Source: Allacma fusca (taxonomy: Eukaryota > Arthropoda > Collembola > Symphypleona > Sminthuridae). Taken from it: a stretch of 64,000 bases of DNA. This document shows, one piece after another, positions 14,186-27,208 of this stretch. How positions within the stretch are numbered: position 1 is the first letter of the stretch; each line of letters starts with the position of its first letter. Under the pieces are notes generated by a model that was given only the letters and a program-made list of their open reading frames with translations, searched no databases and was not told the DNA's origin. The DNA is taken from positions 20,070,539-20,134,538 of the forward strand of contig OX359250.1 in assembly GCA_947179485.1 (NCBI GenBank), in the 5' to 3' direction. Both the position numbers and the translations under genes were made by a program.

Positions 14186-14376
14186 GATAAGGACCTGTAA
14201 CTTATTTGGTCAAAGGCTAGTGCACACTGTCAGCTTTTTCAATCGCGGAGTCAAGAGCATAGAGTTCCATCATGGAAATGCATTGATAAGTAATAGTACG
14301 GCTGGTATGGCATAGCGAGAAATCGCCTAAGTTCCCAGCCACTGCCAGCCTGCAAAGTCAGGTTTTACGTCCTAGT
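14186..14376 (-). repeat. Right 191-bp TIR of the MULE-type element
   Basis: Reverse complement of the left TIR, ending CGTCCTAGT and directly followed by the 9-bp duplication CAAAACATG. Confidence 0.9.
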
Positions 14377-15527
14377 CAAAACATGATTGGTGTCTCTATT
14401 GTTCATTGGAGTATTATTTCATTTGAGTTCATGTAATTATATTGTAGGAGAGCTTTCTCATCGTGTATTATTGGTTTAGTTCACTTGCTCAGTTATTTCC
14501 CTCGTTTTTACACGATTATAGGGGAATGTTTTGAAGTTATATATTATTCTGGAGAGTTGTAAAAGCTTAAATGTGCATAAATGCAATGGCATTGTTCTAG
14601 TTCGGTGAATACGATTTGACTTATTTGGGTGAGATTGTCGACGTAGGAACTTTCTGTACTGGGAGGTTTTGTTTTGAGGAGATTATTAATTTGTTTGCAT
14701 TGCACTTTTGTAGTAGCTAGACCTAATTTTTGAGCGTTTTTTTTGGATGCGAGAATTGGTGCATCGGCCTTCCTGGGAATCAGTTGTAATTTACTCCGTA
14801 GAGTAGAATGAGTTATTATTGGATGTCTGATCACGGCGGTTTTAGAATATTCGAAAGGTATCTAAGATTTAATAAGAAAGGGTCTACTAAACGTCACGAC
14901 TATAGTTTTGCGATTAATGAAGGATGGTTTATTTTGTTCGATTTAATGAGGCTTTACGGATTCAAGATCAAGGTCTGCAATTACAACGTATAAGGCAGTT
15001 CTGTATGCATGTTGGTAGAAAACAATAACAGGGATTATTGTCCGGTGATTCAATGTTATTTGTCAGTTGAGAGGCTTGCGGCTTGCTCGATTCTTCGAAA
15101 AATAAAAGTACTTATCATTGAATTGTCCGCGATATGTTATGTAATCTGCATGACTCACTTTTGAAACAATAGATGATAGGGAAACCAGTGAATCAGATTT
15201 TACTTTATTGAGAAAGTTATTTTTAATGTTCTTTTCCAATCGATCTCAGCCAAAGAAAGTACTTGTTATGCCATACACTTCTTTTTGAGGATGTTGTTCT
15301 GTCTTGAAATTTTTGTGTTTACGAATTGCAACCTGTATTGTTTCCAGGCTGACGGTTCTAGTAGCCAAAAGTGATGTGAAATATTCCGTAAAAAGAATCA
15401 CAGCTGAAAACGAAGTGATACTCATGCTCGTTGTGGTGACATTGTTTAGAAACGCAAAAGTAATTTGTGGTTCATTTTTTGTTTATCGCAGTGCCAACTT
15501 TTTGAAGTCGCCCATAAATTGTTAATC

Positions 15528-18500
15528 ATGTCATCCGGCAGTATAAACGGCAAGTTGAAAAACCAAGAGGATCCCAATGTCCGTGTGTTACGTGATATGA
15601 GTCATATTCCTGCCAACAAGCACTGTTTTGACTGTGGTCAGCGTGGGCCCACATACGTCAATGTCACCATCGGTTCTTTCGTCTGCATGACCTGCTCCGG
15701 CCTACTGTAAGTTCCCAGTTGTAGTAAATAACAATAAATATGCAGCAATAATAATTAATAGCTATTTATTTACTGTGATAATAGGAAAAGGGTATCTACT
15801 GAAATATATACCAGAAACATTTATTCTGCATGCATTGGAAGCATGTCATGTTCATAAAGGTCAAAATGATCAATAGTCGAGCTAATACAACACGTAAGCT
15901 GGACTTGACACACCAAAGCAGTCAGACGTCAGAGCCTATGCATAACATGCACAAATATATATAATATTTATACCGGAAATAACTCGAAAAACTCGAAAGC
16001 CGATGCGATTTCACAATATTAACAAGATAAATCATTTAATTAAGATATTCACAGTCCATTTAAAGTTTATTAGTCATTCTTTAAACGTGCAAAAACTAGT
16101 ACTCGTCAGAGCCGTTTTACGAGTCCACGTAGGAGTGATAAACCGGAAAGGGTTAAGTTAAAGTTTTGCATATTTGCTAGTCCAGGGGTACCGAATCGAA
16201 TACTTCCGAATCTGTACCGACCTGTATAACTTCGTCAATTTTCCTACGCCAAAATCCAGCACAGCTCAAAATTTAACGAAATTTAAGCAAATTTAAAACC
16301 CTACAGATCCTCTCACCAAAATATTTTTGACGTTACTCTAACGGTTAATGTGCTAGGCCAACGGAAACTTTTTCAAAAGGCATTAAATATCTTCAGCAAT
16401 TATGGATGAAATGACTTCAATTTTTGCAGGCAGGTTTTTTATTGTGACTCCCTGACAGGTATCTAAAATCCTTTTGATCGGTCCACCCGTTTGACCTATA
16501 GAGGCCACAGATTTTTGCGGGGTAATAGGCGAAACTCGTAGAAAATTTGTTGACATCTATAGGTCAAACGGGTGGACCGATCAAAAGTACACCCGTCAGG
16601 GAGCCACAATAACAAACCTGCCTGCAAAAATTGAAGTCATTTCGTCCATAATTGCCGAAGATATTTGATGCTTTTTTAAAAAGTTTCCGTTGGCCTAGCA
16701 CGTTAACCGTTAGAGTAACGTCGAAAATATTTTGGTGAGAGGATCTGTAGGGTTTTAACTTTGCTTAGAGCAAATTTCATTAAATGAGTTGTGCGGGATT
16801 TCTAAGCATACCACACTGTACACATGTTTAAGGATTATTTTATTATAACCTTAAAAACAACCCATTATGAAAATAATGTAACGAATTGGGTTTCAGGAAG
16901 ACCTATAATAAAAGAGTGTATCCACAGGTTATCAATATACTTATAAGTAATTGGTTTTTGTGGTATTGGTAATAGCGTTGCCAGATGACTGTTGAAGTAA
17001 ACATTAAATGCACTTGCAGCTAACCATTGAGGTTGTAGAGATGAAAATATTTTCAAGCTAAATAGACGAAACATCTGTTTACAGTATATGGAAGTTGTTT
17101 TCTCAGCATTTTAGTTTAAAAACATCAACTGCTGGTTCTCTGTTTTTTGCCGCTGATGCAGACATTAGTAATTATTATGTGGTATCAACCACACCACAAA
17201 AGAGAACTAAAGTTGACGGTTTTTGTTCTTTCTCTGTGGAAATATTGTCGTATTCCTATTCCTGATAGCCACGAGGATTCATAAGTCAAAAGAGAAAGGA
17301 AATGGAATTAATGTGCAGCTACGATTTATTTTTTGTTCTAATTGTGAGATACACGGGGAAATGAGAAAGGAATGAACAAACAAATAACATTTTGAAACCT
17401 AAGATTATTAACTTCAAATTCATTTAAGTACAAAGTTGCTTTTTGCAGTGGGGAACTTGTCGCCTGATTTTCATACATAAAAGCTTACGGCTCATACTTG
17501 GCATTGAATAATTTAAGTGACTTCCCTGGTCTCGGTCCCCGAGTGCTAACACAGGAGATGAAAGGACATAATCATATTTATTTAATGCCAGCAAATGTGC
17601 GGGTCGTTATTATTCAGTGTTTTATTAGTGTTTGCCTTTGGTTTTACAGGCGTGGATTAACGCCACCACACCGAGTCAAATCGATATCAATGGCGAGCTT
17701 TACCTCTGATGAAATAGAACTATTAAAGTCGAAAGGAAACGAGGTAAGGAAACAGGGGAACCCATTTGTCCTCGGTGTTGTCACGCGTATTAATAGATGG
17801 ATGTTATATCTACAATACATGTGCAATTAGATACAAATAATACTGTCGAACGTATGCACAATAATTTGTTATTATTCCTGGAATTAGTTAACTCACGCTT
17901 TTAAATTAGGAATTTTGTGTATTAGGAACCCGTTTCCACGTTTTATTCGTCCAGGACTTTACATGACTTACATCATTTACTGTTCTACTTTGTTGACAAC
18001 TGGATTGAGATTTAGCGTTGGTAGTTGGTATGCTGTATTCTACATGATGAGGGCAATGTATGTAATATCAAAGTCATTTAGCCTATTTATTTACTCGAAT
18101 AATTGAATATTATTATTTTTAAACTCGACGTCGATATCTTCAGGTCGTAAATGTACGTAGATATAGTAGTACCTATAGTTGGTAAGGAGAGGAGAAGTTG
18201 CCTTCTGATTACAATTTGGTTTGAAAGTAATGGAGCTTGAGAAAATTTTCGACAAATTGTACATATTATACATAGCTCATACGAATGTACGTCAGTATAC
18301 TGTTTCTGTTATTATTTTAGCTTATGGAACATGGAACTTCATAAATGTCTTTATATGAAATAAATACACATAGGGATTGCAAAATACGTCATTATTTGCC
18401 CTTCTCGAATGATTATGATTATGTTTTAGTTGAATCGTATTAATGTGAAAAATTCTTGGGAAAATATATGAGACATTGAGCTATACAAGTACTGTTTAAC

Positions 18501-21496
18501 TTTGAGTAGCGGTTTGTTTGGTTGACTGTCTAGGGTTTACACGACGTCGTATATGCCGTGTAGGCTAAAATGACCTCGACGCTAATTTATAATTCAGCGC
18601 AAGTTTTCACCAAGTGCTTATTTAATTAATTCTATAGCTAAGTAGAATCAATGTAATTGCATCCCTGGTCCTTAGGGATTTGTAATGATCTTTTGCTTAC
18701 GTAGCAGAAGTTCACTCGTACCCTTAGATTGATGAATGTACCTCGAGAATAATAAGGAAAGCTTATACGAGATGTTGTTTTCAGTATTGCAGAAAAGTAT
18801 GGCTGGCAACTTGCTCGGCGAAAGATTCACATCTAGGATCTGAAAAGGACCCTGCTAGATTAAACTTACTGAAGGATTTTATGTCAGCCAAATACGAGCA
18901 AAAACGCTTTTATGTCGACCCGTCCAAATTATCGAAAACAGAACTGAATGAAATCCAGGCACAAACGGCCCGGGCGCTAACGTCAGTGTCACAAAATGCT
19001 AGTACATCATTATCATCAATGCAAAGGTCCCCTTCGTTATCCTCGACTCGATCTTCGGGCTCTCAGCAAAGCAATCCAAGTCCTCTTTTGAATAATCTTC
19101 GAAACGGTGGAAACCAACAGCTGAATCAACAGAATCGACTTGTGAATTCAATAACGTTGCCTGACATTAAACCATTAACTTCTCTAATTGGACCGGCTGT
19201 GCCATCAATTTCATCAAATCAAATCAGTGCTCCTCCATCAGTAAATGATGCCACTAAGATTCCCAATACCGGAGGCCCAACACCTATAAATTTCATCAAT
19301 AATCTGACATCCAGTCAACAACAGAATATTGTAACAAAAACAAATAATCACAATAATATTTTAAACGCTAGCCCCTGGTCTAGTGATAGTAATGGGTTTC
19401 GCAATGGAGCTGACAGTAATTTCGAGAGTAGCGAGTCGAATTTCGCTGATTTCGAAGATGCCTTTAGCCGGAATAATTTGAATGGCACGAACAATGATTT
19501 ATTTGCTGGACAAAATCTTGGCCAGCGCAGCAACTTTAATTTAAGTAATAGTACGGGGAATGGAGTGAGTTTACAAGGACCAGCTCTGTCTTCTGGGTCT
19601 ATTATGCCTCCACCATTGTTACCCTTTAATACTCCAGGAGGGAATCAGCCACAGCCGTCTATTATTATAAACTCCGCACCAACTACTTCCATTAGCAACG
19701 GCTTAGAGGACAAATATGCTGCGTTAAAGGACTTGGATTCACTATTCAAGCAAACTGGAAGTAAGTTTTAAAGAATTAAATATGCTCAATGCTTACGTAG
19801 TGTTAGTGTAGTACGACCACAGCTTTCTAAACTCGTTAAATATTATTCGAATAACTTTTGGTTTTGGTAGATCGAGAGTTAGCACGTATTCATAATTTAA
19901 TTCAGTGGCCATAATGCCTACTGCCCATTTTTACTTACCAGGGGCTGTGAAACAATGTATTACGTTAGATAAATATTTCATCATACAAGATGCTTTTAGT
20001 TGTAGGAGACGAATGGTTGTATTGGAAATCATAAATGCCGGCTAGGTTGATTGTAGTGGAATTATCGAAAGTTTGCAAGAGTTGTGAATAACAGATATGA
20101 TGTATTTTGCAGTACATATGAATTACATCCGGACAGTAGTATCGAGCTGGAGTTGAGTAAAAATTTTAGTTGTACGAATTTGTTTTCATTTCAGATGGTG
20201 ATTCTGTTGGAGCAAATGGAACAGCAACTACACAAATTGGCCTCACGAGTTCAGCCTCGCTTCCAGCTAACTTATCGTCTTCCGGTTCATCCGGGACCGG
20301 ATGGTTCTCCACCTCTTCTAATCAAAATCCTTTTTCACAAGGTTGGTGAACGTTTGCGTGCCTTGTTTATTTCGAGACTATTTAGTCTTAGAGGCAATAG
20401 TCGTAAGCGAGAATTTGATAAATAATTGGACGCATTTTCAGTGCTATCGTGTCTGAGAGATACGTTGGTGTCGCTGTGAGCTCTACTTTATACATTAATA
20501 TAGACTATACTAATTATACATGAATCATACATTTTATAATTCATGTAGCTCAAGTTATTCTGTAAACTACGTTTAAAGTATTAGTGAAACTATCTTTTGC
20601 TAAGCCTACTCGATGTTATATTTTTTGCATGTAATGGCAATGGTTTATCAGTACATACAGGATCACAGACCACACAGACACAGCGTGATTTTTTTCTTAA
20701 ACATAACATGCCCAAAAAGTTTGCAGTTCTAAATTGTAAACTTTTAGTGAATTGTATCTTATTAATAGGTTGAACAAAAAAACCTTGCATAGCTGATTCG
20801 ATTATATAATAATTAATGGTATGTAGAAATCGAAATCATTAGGATTTAAAATTAATTAAAAATTTTTGAAACACGGTTCCAAATTTTCACTAGCGTTGGT
20901 TCCTTTAAAGTAGTTATAAAAACATCAGAACTCCAGCGATTCTCTGGAAATTTATTAAAGTATAGACGTAGGTATATGCTTTCTGTGTCAAATGTTTAGT
21001 TGAAATTTTTGATCGGATTGCCACTGGTTTTTATTTATCTTTTCGTCAGCCGAAAATACAAAAAGTCCCCAATGTTTAATTGATTACTCTGTACTTACAG
21101 CTCCAGCCCCTCCGACTCCTCAAGCTCCCAGTGGCTGGAACGTCGGTGCTACTAGTATCAATGTCAACGGAACTGGTACCAGTGGCCACAATCCATTTTT
21201 TGGATCAGGAAATGGTAATATTTCAAATAATTGACCCTGTTACACTTGCACTTGTAGTTTACCTTATTGTTAGATTATTATGTTTTAATGTTATAGCGTG
21301 GAAATCACCAAACAACAACTTGAGCAATACTGGGTTTACCAGTGGTCCTAGTCACTCATACTCTCCAGTGTCTTCTGCTGCGACAGGCCAGCCACAACAA
21401 CAGCAAGGTTTTTCACCAGGAATCCCAGTCAGTTCTGGAAAGCCTTTTAATCCGTTCTTTACACCCGCTACTAACCCTAATAATCCATTTCTGTAA
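15528..21496 (+). CDS. drongo: ArfGAP with FG/NPF repeats, AGFG1/drongo type
   Basis: Arf GTPase-activating protein of the AGFG (Hrb) family; members act in endocytic sorting and bind EH-domain proteins through NPF motifs. Coding exons: 15528-15706, 17650-17743, 18785-19760, 20195-20341, 21101-21214 and 21297-21496; 1710 bases, 569 residues. The N-terminal ArfGAP domain has the zinc finger C33-X2-C36-X16-C53-X2-C56 and the motif CFDCGQRGPTYVNVTIGSF. R61, aligned with the catalytic arginine finger, is the first complete codon of exon 2. RGLTPPHRVKSISMASFT and KYEQKRFYVDP continue the family pattern. The long third exon is Ser/Asn/Gln-rich, with FADFEDAF and DKYAALKDLDSLFKQ, the latter matching AGFG1. 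Four NPF motifs follow, and the protein ends NPFL like human AGFG1. The frame stays open upstream to 15465; 15528 was chosen because it matches homologues' N-terminal length. The exon 4 donor is GTTGGT, off consensus. Confidence 0.95.
16250..16806. repeat. Long palindromic (foldback) element in AGFG1 intron 1
   Basis: Left arm about 16250-16501 and right arm about 16557-16806 are inverse complements with small indels and scattered mismatches, around a 55-base centre (16502-16556). Near the centre the arms match exactly over long runs, for example around GGTCAAACGGGTGGACCGAT. The outer ends (CCAGCACAGCTC versus GAGTTGTGCGGG) are more diverged. No target duplication was identified. It has the form of a long-TIR MITE or foldback transposon. 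Within the AGFG1 pre-mRNA it would fold into a hairpin of about 250 bp. Confidence 0.85.
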
Positions 21497-21922
21497 TGTT
21501 ATCGAAGCTACTAGAAGGCTTCTGAAATTCGTGATTCGGCAATGTCAACACGGTGAAACCGAAGATTCCTTGGATTGGAGAAGATTTGAAATGCGATTAG
21601 AGAAACCCATTTCTTCTCACAACAGTGCTAAGTGTAGGTATCAATTTAGTAGCCATTGTCGAAACTTTAGCGGAGTTGTGATGTGCAGTGTTGATACGTA
21701 CGTGTACACGTCCTAAAAATATCTCGACTGGGGGTCGGAACATACTGAAGTTATTTTACCTTCATGTGATTTCAAGGGTAGTGCGTAAGAATCAATGCTT
21801 TGGATCTGACTGAATTTATTTTACTTTATACATTTCGAAGGATACATTTAGTTTTTATGATATCCTCTAGGTAAAAATCCATTGTTCTCTTGTTGTTGCA
21901 TTACAAAACTTGTGATGTAACA

Positions 21923-21928
21923 AATAAA
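21923..21928 (+). terminator. Candidate AGFG1 polyadenylation signal
   Basis: First AATAAA after the AGFG1 stop codon, about 430 bases downstream. A second lies at 22609-22614, so two 3' UTR lengths are possible. Confidence 0.5.
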
Positions 21929-22619
21929 TGCAGCATAACGTATGAGCAAATTAAATCTCTGGTGAATGCTCCGACTTCTAATACATATATGTGAAATATG
22001 TATTTTTGCAAGCGTAATACAAATCTCTGCTGGTTATTAGCAATGTAGCTGCTTTATTTTATTATTGCGGTAAGTATAGGGTAGACTGGTTTATTAAGTT
22101 ACAGTTACATGCATATAAGTGATTTGTAGTAGCTAGTCTAGTATTTGTCTGGGTTGTAACTCATGGCTAAAATGCTGATTAAGCTATTATAAGAACCCGT
22201 GCAATCTTTTGATTAATATTTTTCTTTGGTCCTCGTTGACGTTGAGGGCTGAAAATAGTATGTACTCTTTACTCGTCTAGCCTGTGCTTGCATGGTTTAC
22301 AGAAGAATGCTTCAAGTGCTGTTGTGGTTGTAATCTCCTAATAGTTAAAACTGCTTAGGCATCTGTGTATACTATAAACTGCATAGATATTTATAAGTAT
22401 TATTATACATAAGTAGTAACAAATGAAGTAAAGGAATTTTAAGTTTAGTTGCCATAGAAATTTTCTACCTTGATATCTCGTATCTCGCATCGCCAGGCTT
22501 ATATGTGTTAGTAGAGGAACCTTGATTTTGCTTTTACGATGTGAATTTAGCTACAATACTTAGAATATCATTTAAAATAATTGTGAAATTATCGAGAATA
22601 CACAATCAAATAAACTGTA

Positions 22620-25600
22620 TCTGTAAATATCCTTACTCATCTAATTTTCGCCTTGTAGGTTCATTATAATTTAGGTGACTCTCAGAATACATCAACAATA
22701 CATTATTATTACTGTTTCATTTGCTTTGTCTACTGTAATATTGCAAATTAGCCTCACTATTATTGTTTCCTGCAGATTCTATTTGCTTCAGAATAAAACA
22801 TTACAAGATAAAGATAATTTGCGTTGTAAACATATTGTCATACGTTGACACTAATTTGATTATCAGTTAACAAATCAATAGCAACGTAGCATGCATAAGT
22901 TGTAAAATTTATTGGAAGTTTCGAATTTGTATGTTAACTTAATTACTTACTCTATAGCCAGCACGAAACTTAAGAAAAAATTGAAAACAGTTTGTGATGA
23001 AAATGTACTCCTCAATATGTTTGCATAGACTTGTTTTTGTTCCCCGTTCAAGCCCTTTGGAAATTTCTAGACGTTTCCTGTAGAACCTATGAGCAGCGGA
23101 ATTCCAACCATATTGTATAAAAAATTGATTAATGTGGCCGAAGATCGTGCTGGTTTTACGTTGATATTTGTAAATACTAATAATGAAAGCTTCTTATGAC
23201 AATTTCAACTAGAAAATCTGATACTACTTACATTTAATGGGTAATAGTTTTACTCTTGTGAAATATATAAATAGGAAAAATAAGTATACCAGTAATTTAT
23301 CATAACTGGATAAATAAGAACAAAATACACAGATTTCTTATATCTACATATAGCTACGGTTAGGATTATTGAATGTACTAGGCCCGGTGTTAGTCTCTTC
23401 AGTTTGCCAGAGTAGCCAGAGTGAAACTTCTAAAATGTATGTATACTCACTAACTAGTGCACAGGATGTATGGGTACCACCACACCCTCCCCCAGTTGAA
23501 TAAAATACTTTAAACTTGAAGTGGAGTAAAAAATAAGGATACACTTGATATTTCTAATGAACCATTAAGATTTACAATTTGAAGCACTGAGCGAAAAATT
23601 TGATATCTAATTCAGTGATATTTGTATTTAATTTCTTATATATCTCATTATCATCAGGTGAACGAATTTGCTGCTCTTTCAAAGTGCTCGGAACAATAAT
23701 AATTTTATTATAATTGTGAATATGGTATTTCTCAGCACCATATACTACACGCTGCATTTAATGTTTAAAATTAGAAATCTCACGCCTCAGTAATTTTCCT
23801 TAACAGATACTTGTGAAAAAGAGTTAAATATGCGGATAACTACAAGTTATATTCAATGTTGAACACTGAATAATCTAGAAAGCCTATTTTCTTTTTAATG
23901 TAACGAAATATTTGTGTAAGCACTCATTATTGAACAATGTCTATAGTGATTTGAAATATTAATCCTAATAAACATTCATGAATACTATGTAATAAAATCG
24001 AATTTTCATGACATTTTGTTCTCGGTTAGAGGCAGTTTACCAAATGGGTACAACTGATACACTGCTTAACGTGATCGAGAGCCTCGACAACGAAACCCGA
24101 ACCTTACAAGGCATATGTGTCATAATATGTGACAGTGAAGTTATGAAGTACTTTAGTGATCTTAATGATTTGATGATAATGTGCTGAGACAGGACTTTCG
24201 TTCAGTGGGATGACGTTTCAGAGTCTATCGTTGTAACTTTAACATATTATTTCGTAAAATTTAAATAAATTATTGCCAATGAGTGATCAAACAACTGTGG
24301 AATGTTTATAATCACGAATCACGATATAGAGTACTTACTGCAATTATCCCATGTTGAAGTGGATGATGCTGCATCCGTTGTACTAGTTAAACATGAAGTT
24401 TTGAGACGTTTATATAGGTGATAGGAAAAACCTTCATGTGAAAAACAAGCATTTTGTCCCTCTGTCATAGTTTTTAAGAGTATTGTTATATAAGTATATT
24501 CTGCATTTATATTTATTGTATATGTACGTAACTATAACATCGACCACTATGATAAATAATAACAGGATGAAGATGCACACGATTTATTTTATTTTTGTCC
24601 ATATAGTTGATTCAAAATATGGATGACGCTGGGTTAAGAAAACATTAAATATTGCATATTCGTTAACTTAAGCATGTAAACACACATGACTGATTGGATG
24701 CAGTGTTATATCTGTATTTTTGGTAAAGATTAGCGTGCTGACATTATAATGGCTAAATTATTACTAAAATATGATTACTATTACATGGTTGTAGTTTTAT
24801 AGGGAGCAATATTTGACAACTAATTGTTAGGTATAGTTATTCTACCTATTCTAAAATAAAATCTTTCATACATGTTAATTCTTCATGTAAGAAACTATAA
24901 GTAACTATACTTTCCTGCTCCCGAGTATCCTAGAAGTATCGAAGAGGTTATTAGTTTTGGGTGAGTTTGTGTGATTGAAAGGAGATTAATTTGTTGGTCT
25001 GAAATTATATTGCTCCTATGACGGATAGATAGCTGCGACGAATTACATACGTGGAACATTTGATTAAGAAAAGAAAAGGTTGTCAAGAGTTTGTATACTT
25101 GTTAATGCTATATAGTTAGTTATTTTTTTTAGAACTGCACTCCAAGGCAGGTTGCATTATTGTGACACCGGTTACGCGTTAGATCTTCTTTAAACCCCTT
25201 TTCCGTAATTTGTTAAACAGTTGATTTGAAATTTATATCCGTTGAATAAATTATGTATTATCTTGAAAATTGCTGCTTTCTATTATTTTTAAATTGTATG
25301 TCTTAAAAATGCAAGTGCATATATTTACTTACATGAGTGTCCAAAACATTTGGTATTGATGTATTTACAATTAGTACTTATTGCTAGCCGAACTTGATTT
25401 AACAAAATTGCAGTACAGCTTTATTATGAACATAACATATTGCAAATTGCAATAAAAGCGGATAAATTTCATTCATACGATATCCTTCATAGTGCACTGT
25501 CGAGACTTTGGGTTGACAATGCATTGGTTATGCACAATGGCAATATAGCAGTGACAATCAACGACAAAACAACTTTTTAATCTACTTCACAGTAGTTTAA

Positions 25601-27208
25601 AGCTAGTTCCTTTCAACGCACGGAGACGTGCCGTTTTTACAAATCAGGAAAAATCAAAATTAATTCACGTAATTTATGTAATATCAGCCACGTAATTATG
25701 AAATTATACCATGTTCACACACAACGAAGGCAGTCAACTTTATCGTACTTCCATGGGTATTTTCATTATTATCTCATAATTCATGTGGTATAGTTGTAAT
25801 AAGGTTGTTAAATTGTTAAATGATGCAGTTTACTATTTACTTTAAAAAATGTATGAAATATTGAGCGAAAGCGTATACGCTGTTCCATTAATTATTTTCA
25901 ATGGAAGGCAGTGGCATTCATACCGTTACACGCAATTATTGTTGTCCCATACCCAAACTCCTTCGAAATACAATTTAAAAAATGATTAGTCTAATTAAAA
26001 AAAAGGCATTCACATGTGCAGCCACAACAACTTTTATGTAACATTTCTTTAAAAGTCGCCAATACTTCCCAATAGCCTTGATTGACGGTCTTTATAGGAG
26101 GAGGTAAAAATCCTATGTATGCACTCCTGTCATTACCATTACGACTAAGTACTTAAAATTGAATGCCTGAGACGGCTCATAAAACTGGAATAACGATGTA
26201 TACAACATAAATGTTGATGTTCTGAATGTGAGATTGATTAAGTATGAATATTTCCCACATCAATAGCTTAAAATCTTGTTGGACATCATAGTATTTGTTC
26301 TCTGGGCAATGGATTTCCTTTTGAGGCCATTCACCAGGACTTTAAAATGTTTTAAAGCAATTATATATCCTGTCCCTTGTAAAATCCTGCTGATGACTTG
26401 ACAACGTTCCGCTTAAAAAAGTGAGGGGAAAACATGCAATAACTCACGTAACTATTACATCACAAATCACAATATTTGTATAGGTACTTTTATATACGCT
26501 AGCTGGAAATTTAAGGCTTCAATGACGCTCAATAATTTAATTGCAATTGCTGCACTGCCTTTACCAATTGTGCTAAGAAAGATGCTGAAGTAAACTGGAA
26601 CTACTCGTCATAACTTGTCGTGTCGGCATGAAATGAACAGCATGTCATAAATTAACCTTTGAAGGTTAGACTATATGTCAGAACAAGAAGCAGTGTCATA
26701 GTGGCTATTCTATAACAAGGATGAGATCCCATGGGTTTACACTTTCCAATTAAGAATTCGACAATGAAGTGCTGAAGGACAGTATTGGTTTACAAGAGAA
26801 TAAAGTGGTCTAATTTTTTTAATTTACATAATCGCCTTCGCTGAATTTGTTGTGTACGTCTAGTTCTTCCCGAAAGAGTCATCACTGACAGCTCATAGAA
26901 AATGAGACGTTTTAGCATTCTAAATGGCAGGTGTTATAGCTTCTTTAATGCGCTTTTTTTCCTTAGTAATTCGTTTTTATTAGTCGTATGCCATTAGTTA
27001 ATTTTTCCTGAAGGTTAAGTCAACACTGATGGATGACTGAGGGGCGCATAGCCTTTACCAAGAAAAATATTTAACACCCGTGAAAGTTTTCATCAGATTC
27101 CAATTTGCCATCAGCATCCCATTGAGTAACTTTATTTAAAATCCTCAGGTTGCTTCGAGAACACTTACTTCCACTTTCTTGCGTTAGCTAATAATTTCTT
27201 CAGGAATC
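22620..27208. other. Intergenic stretch, no gene recognised
   Basis: AT-rich DNA between AGFG1 and the small secreted-protein gene. Only short, domain-free open frames were seen. No long repeats, transposon ends or RNA genes were recognised. Regulatory DNA for the downstream gene may lie at the right end. Confidence 0.45.

Larger units (their letters stand above)
11595..14376. mobile_element. Mutator-like (MULE-type) non-autonomous DNA transposon, host to nested insertions
   Basis: A 2782-base element bounded by 191-bp terminal inverted repeats that begin ACTAGGACGTAAAACC. The 9-bp sequence CAAAACATG lies directly before it (11586-11594) and directly after it (14377-14385) as a target-site duplication. 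Long TIRs with a 9-bp duplication are the signature of the Mutator superfamily. The two TIRs differ at only about 4 of 191 positions by hand comparison, so the insertion is fairly recent. Without the nested hAT the element is about 1.5 kb and shows no transposase frame, so it is non-autonomous. It lies upstream of the first AGFG1 coding exon, probably within a 5' UTR intron. Confidence 0.85.
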
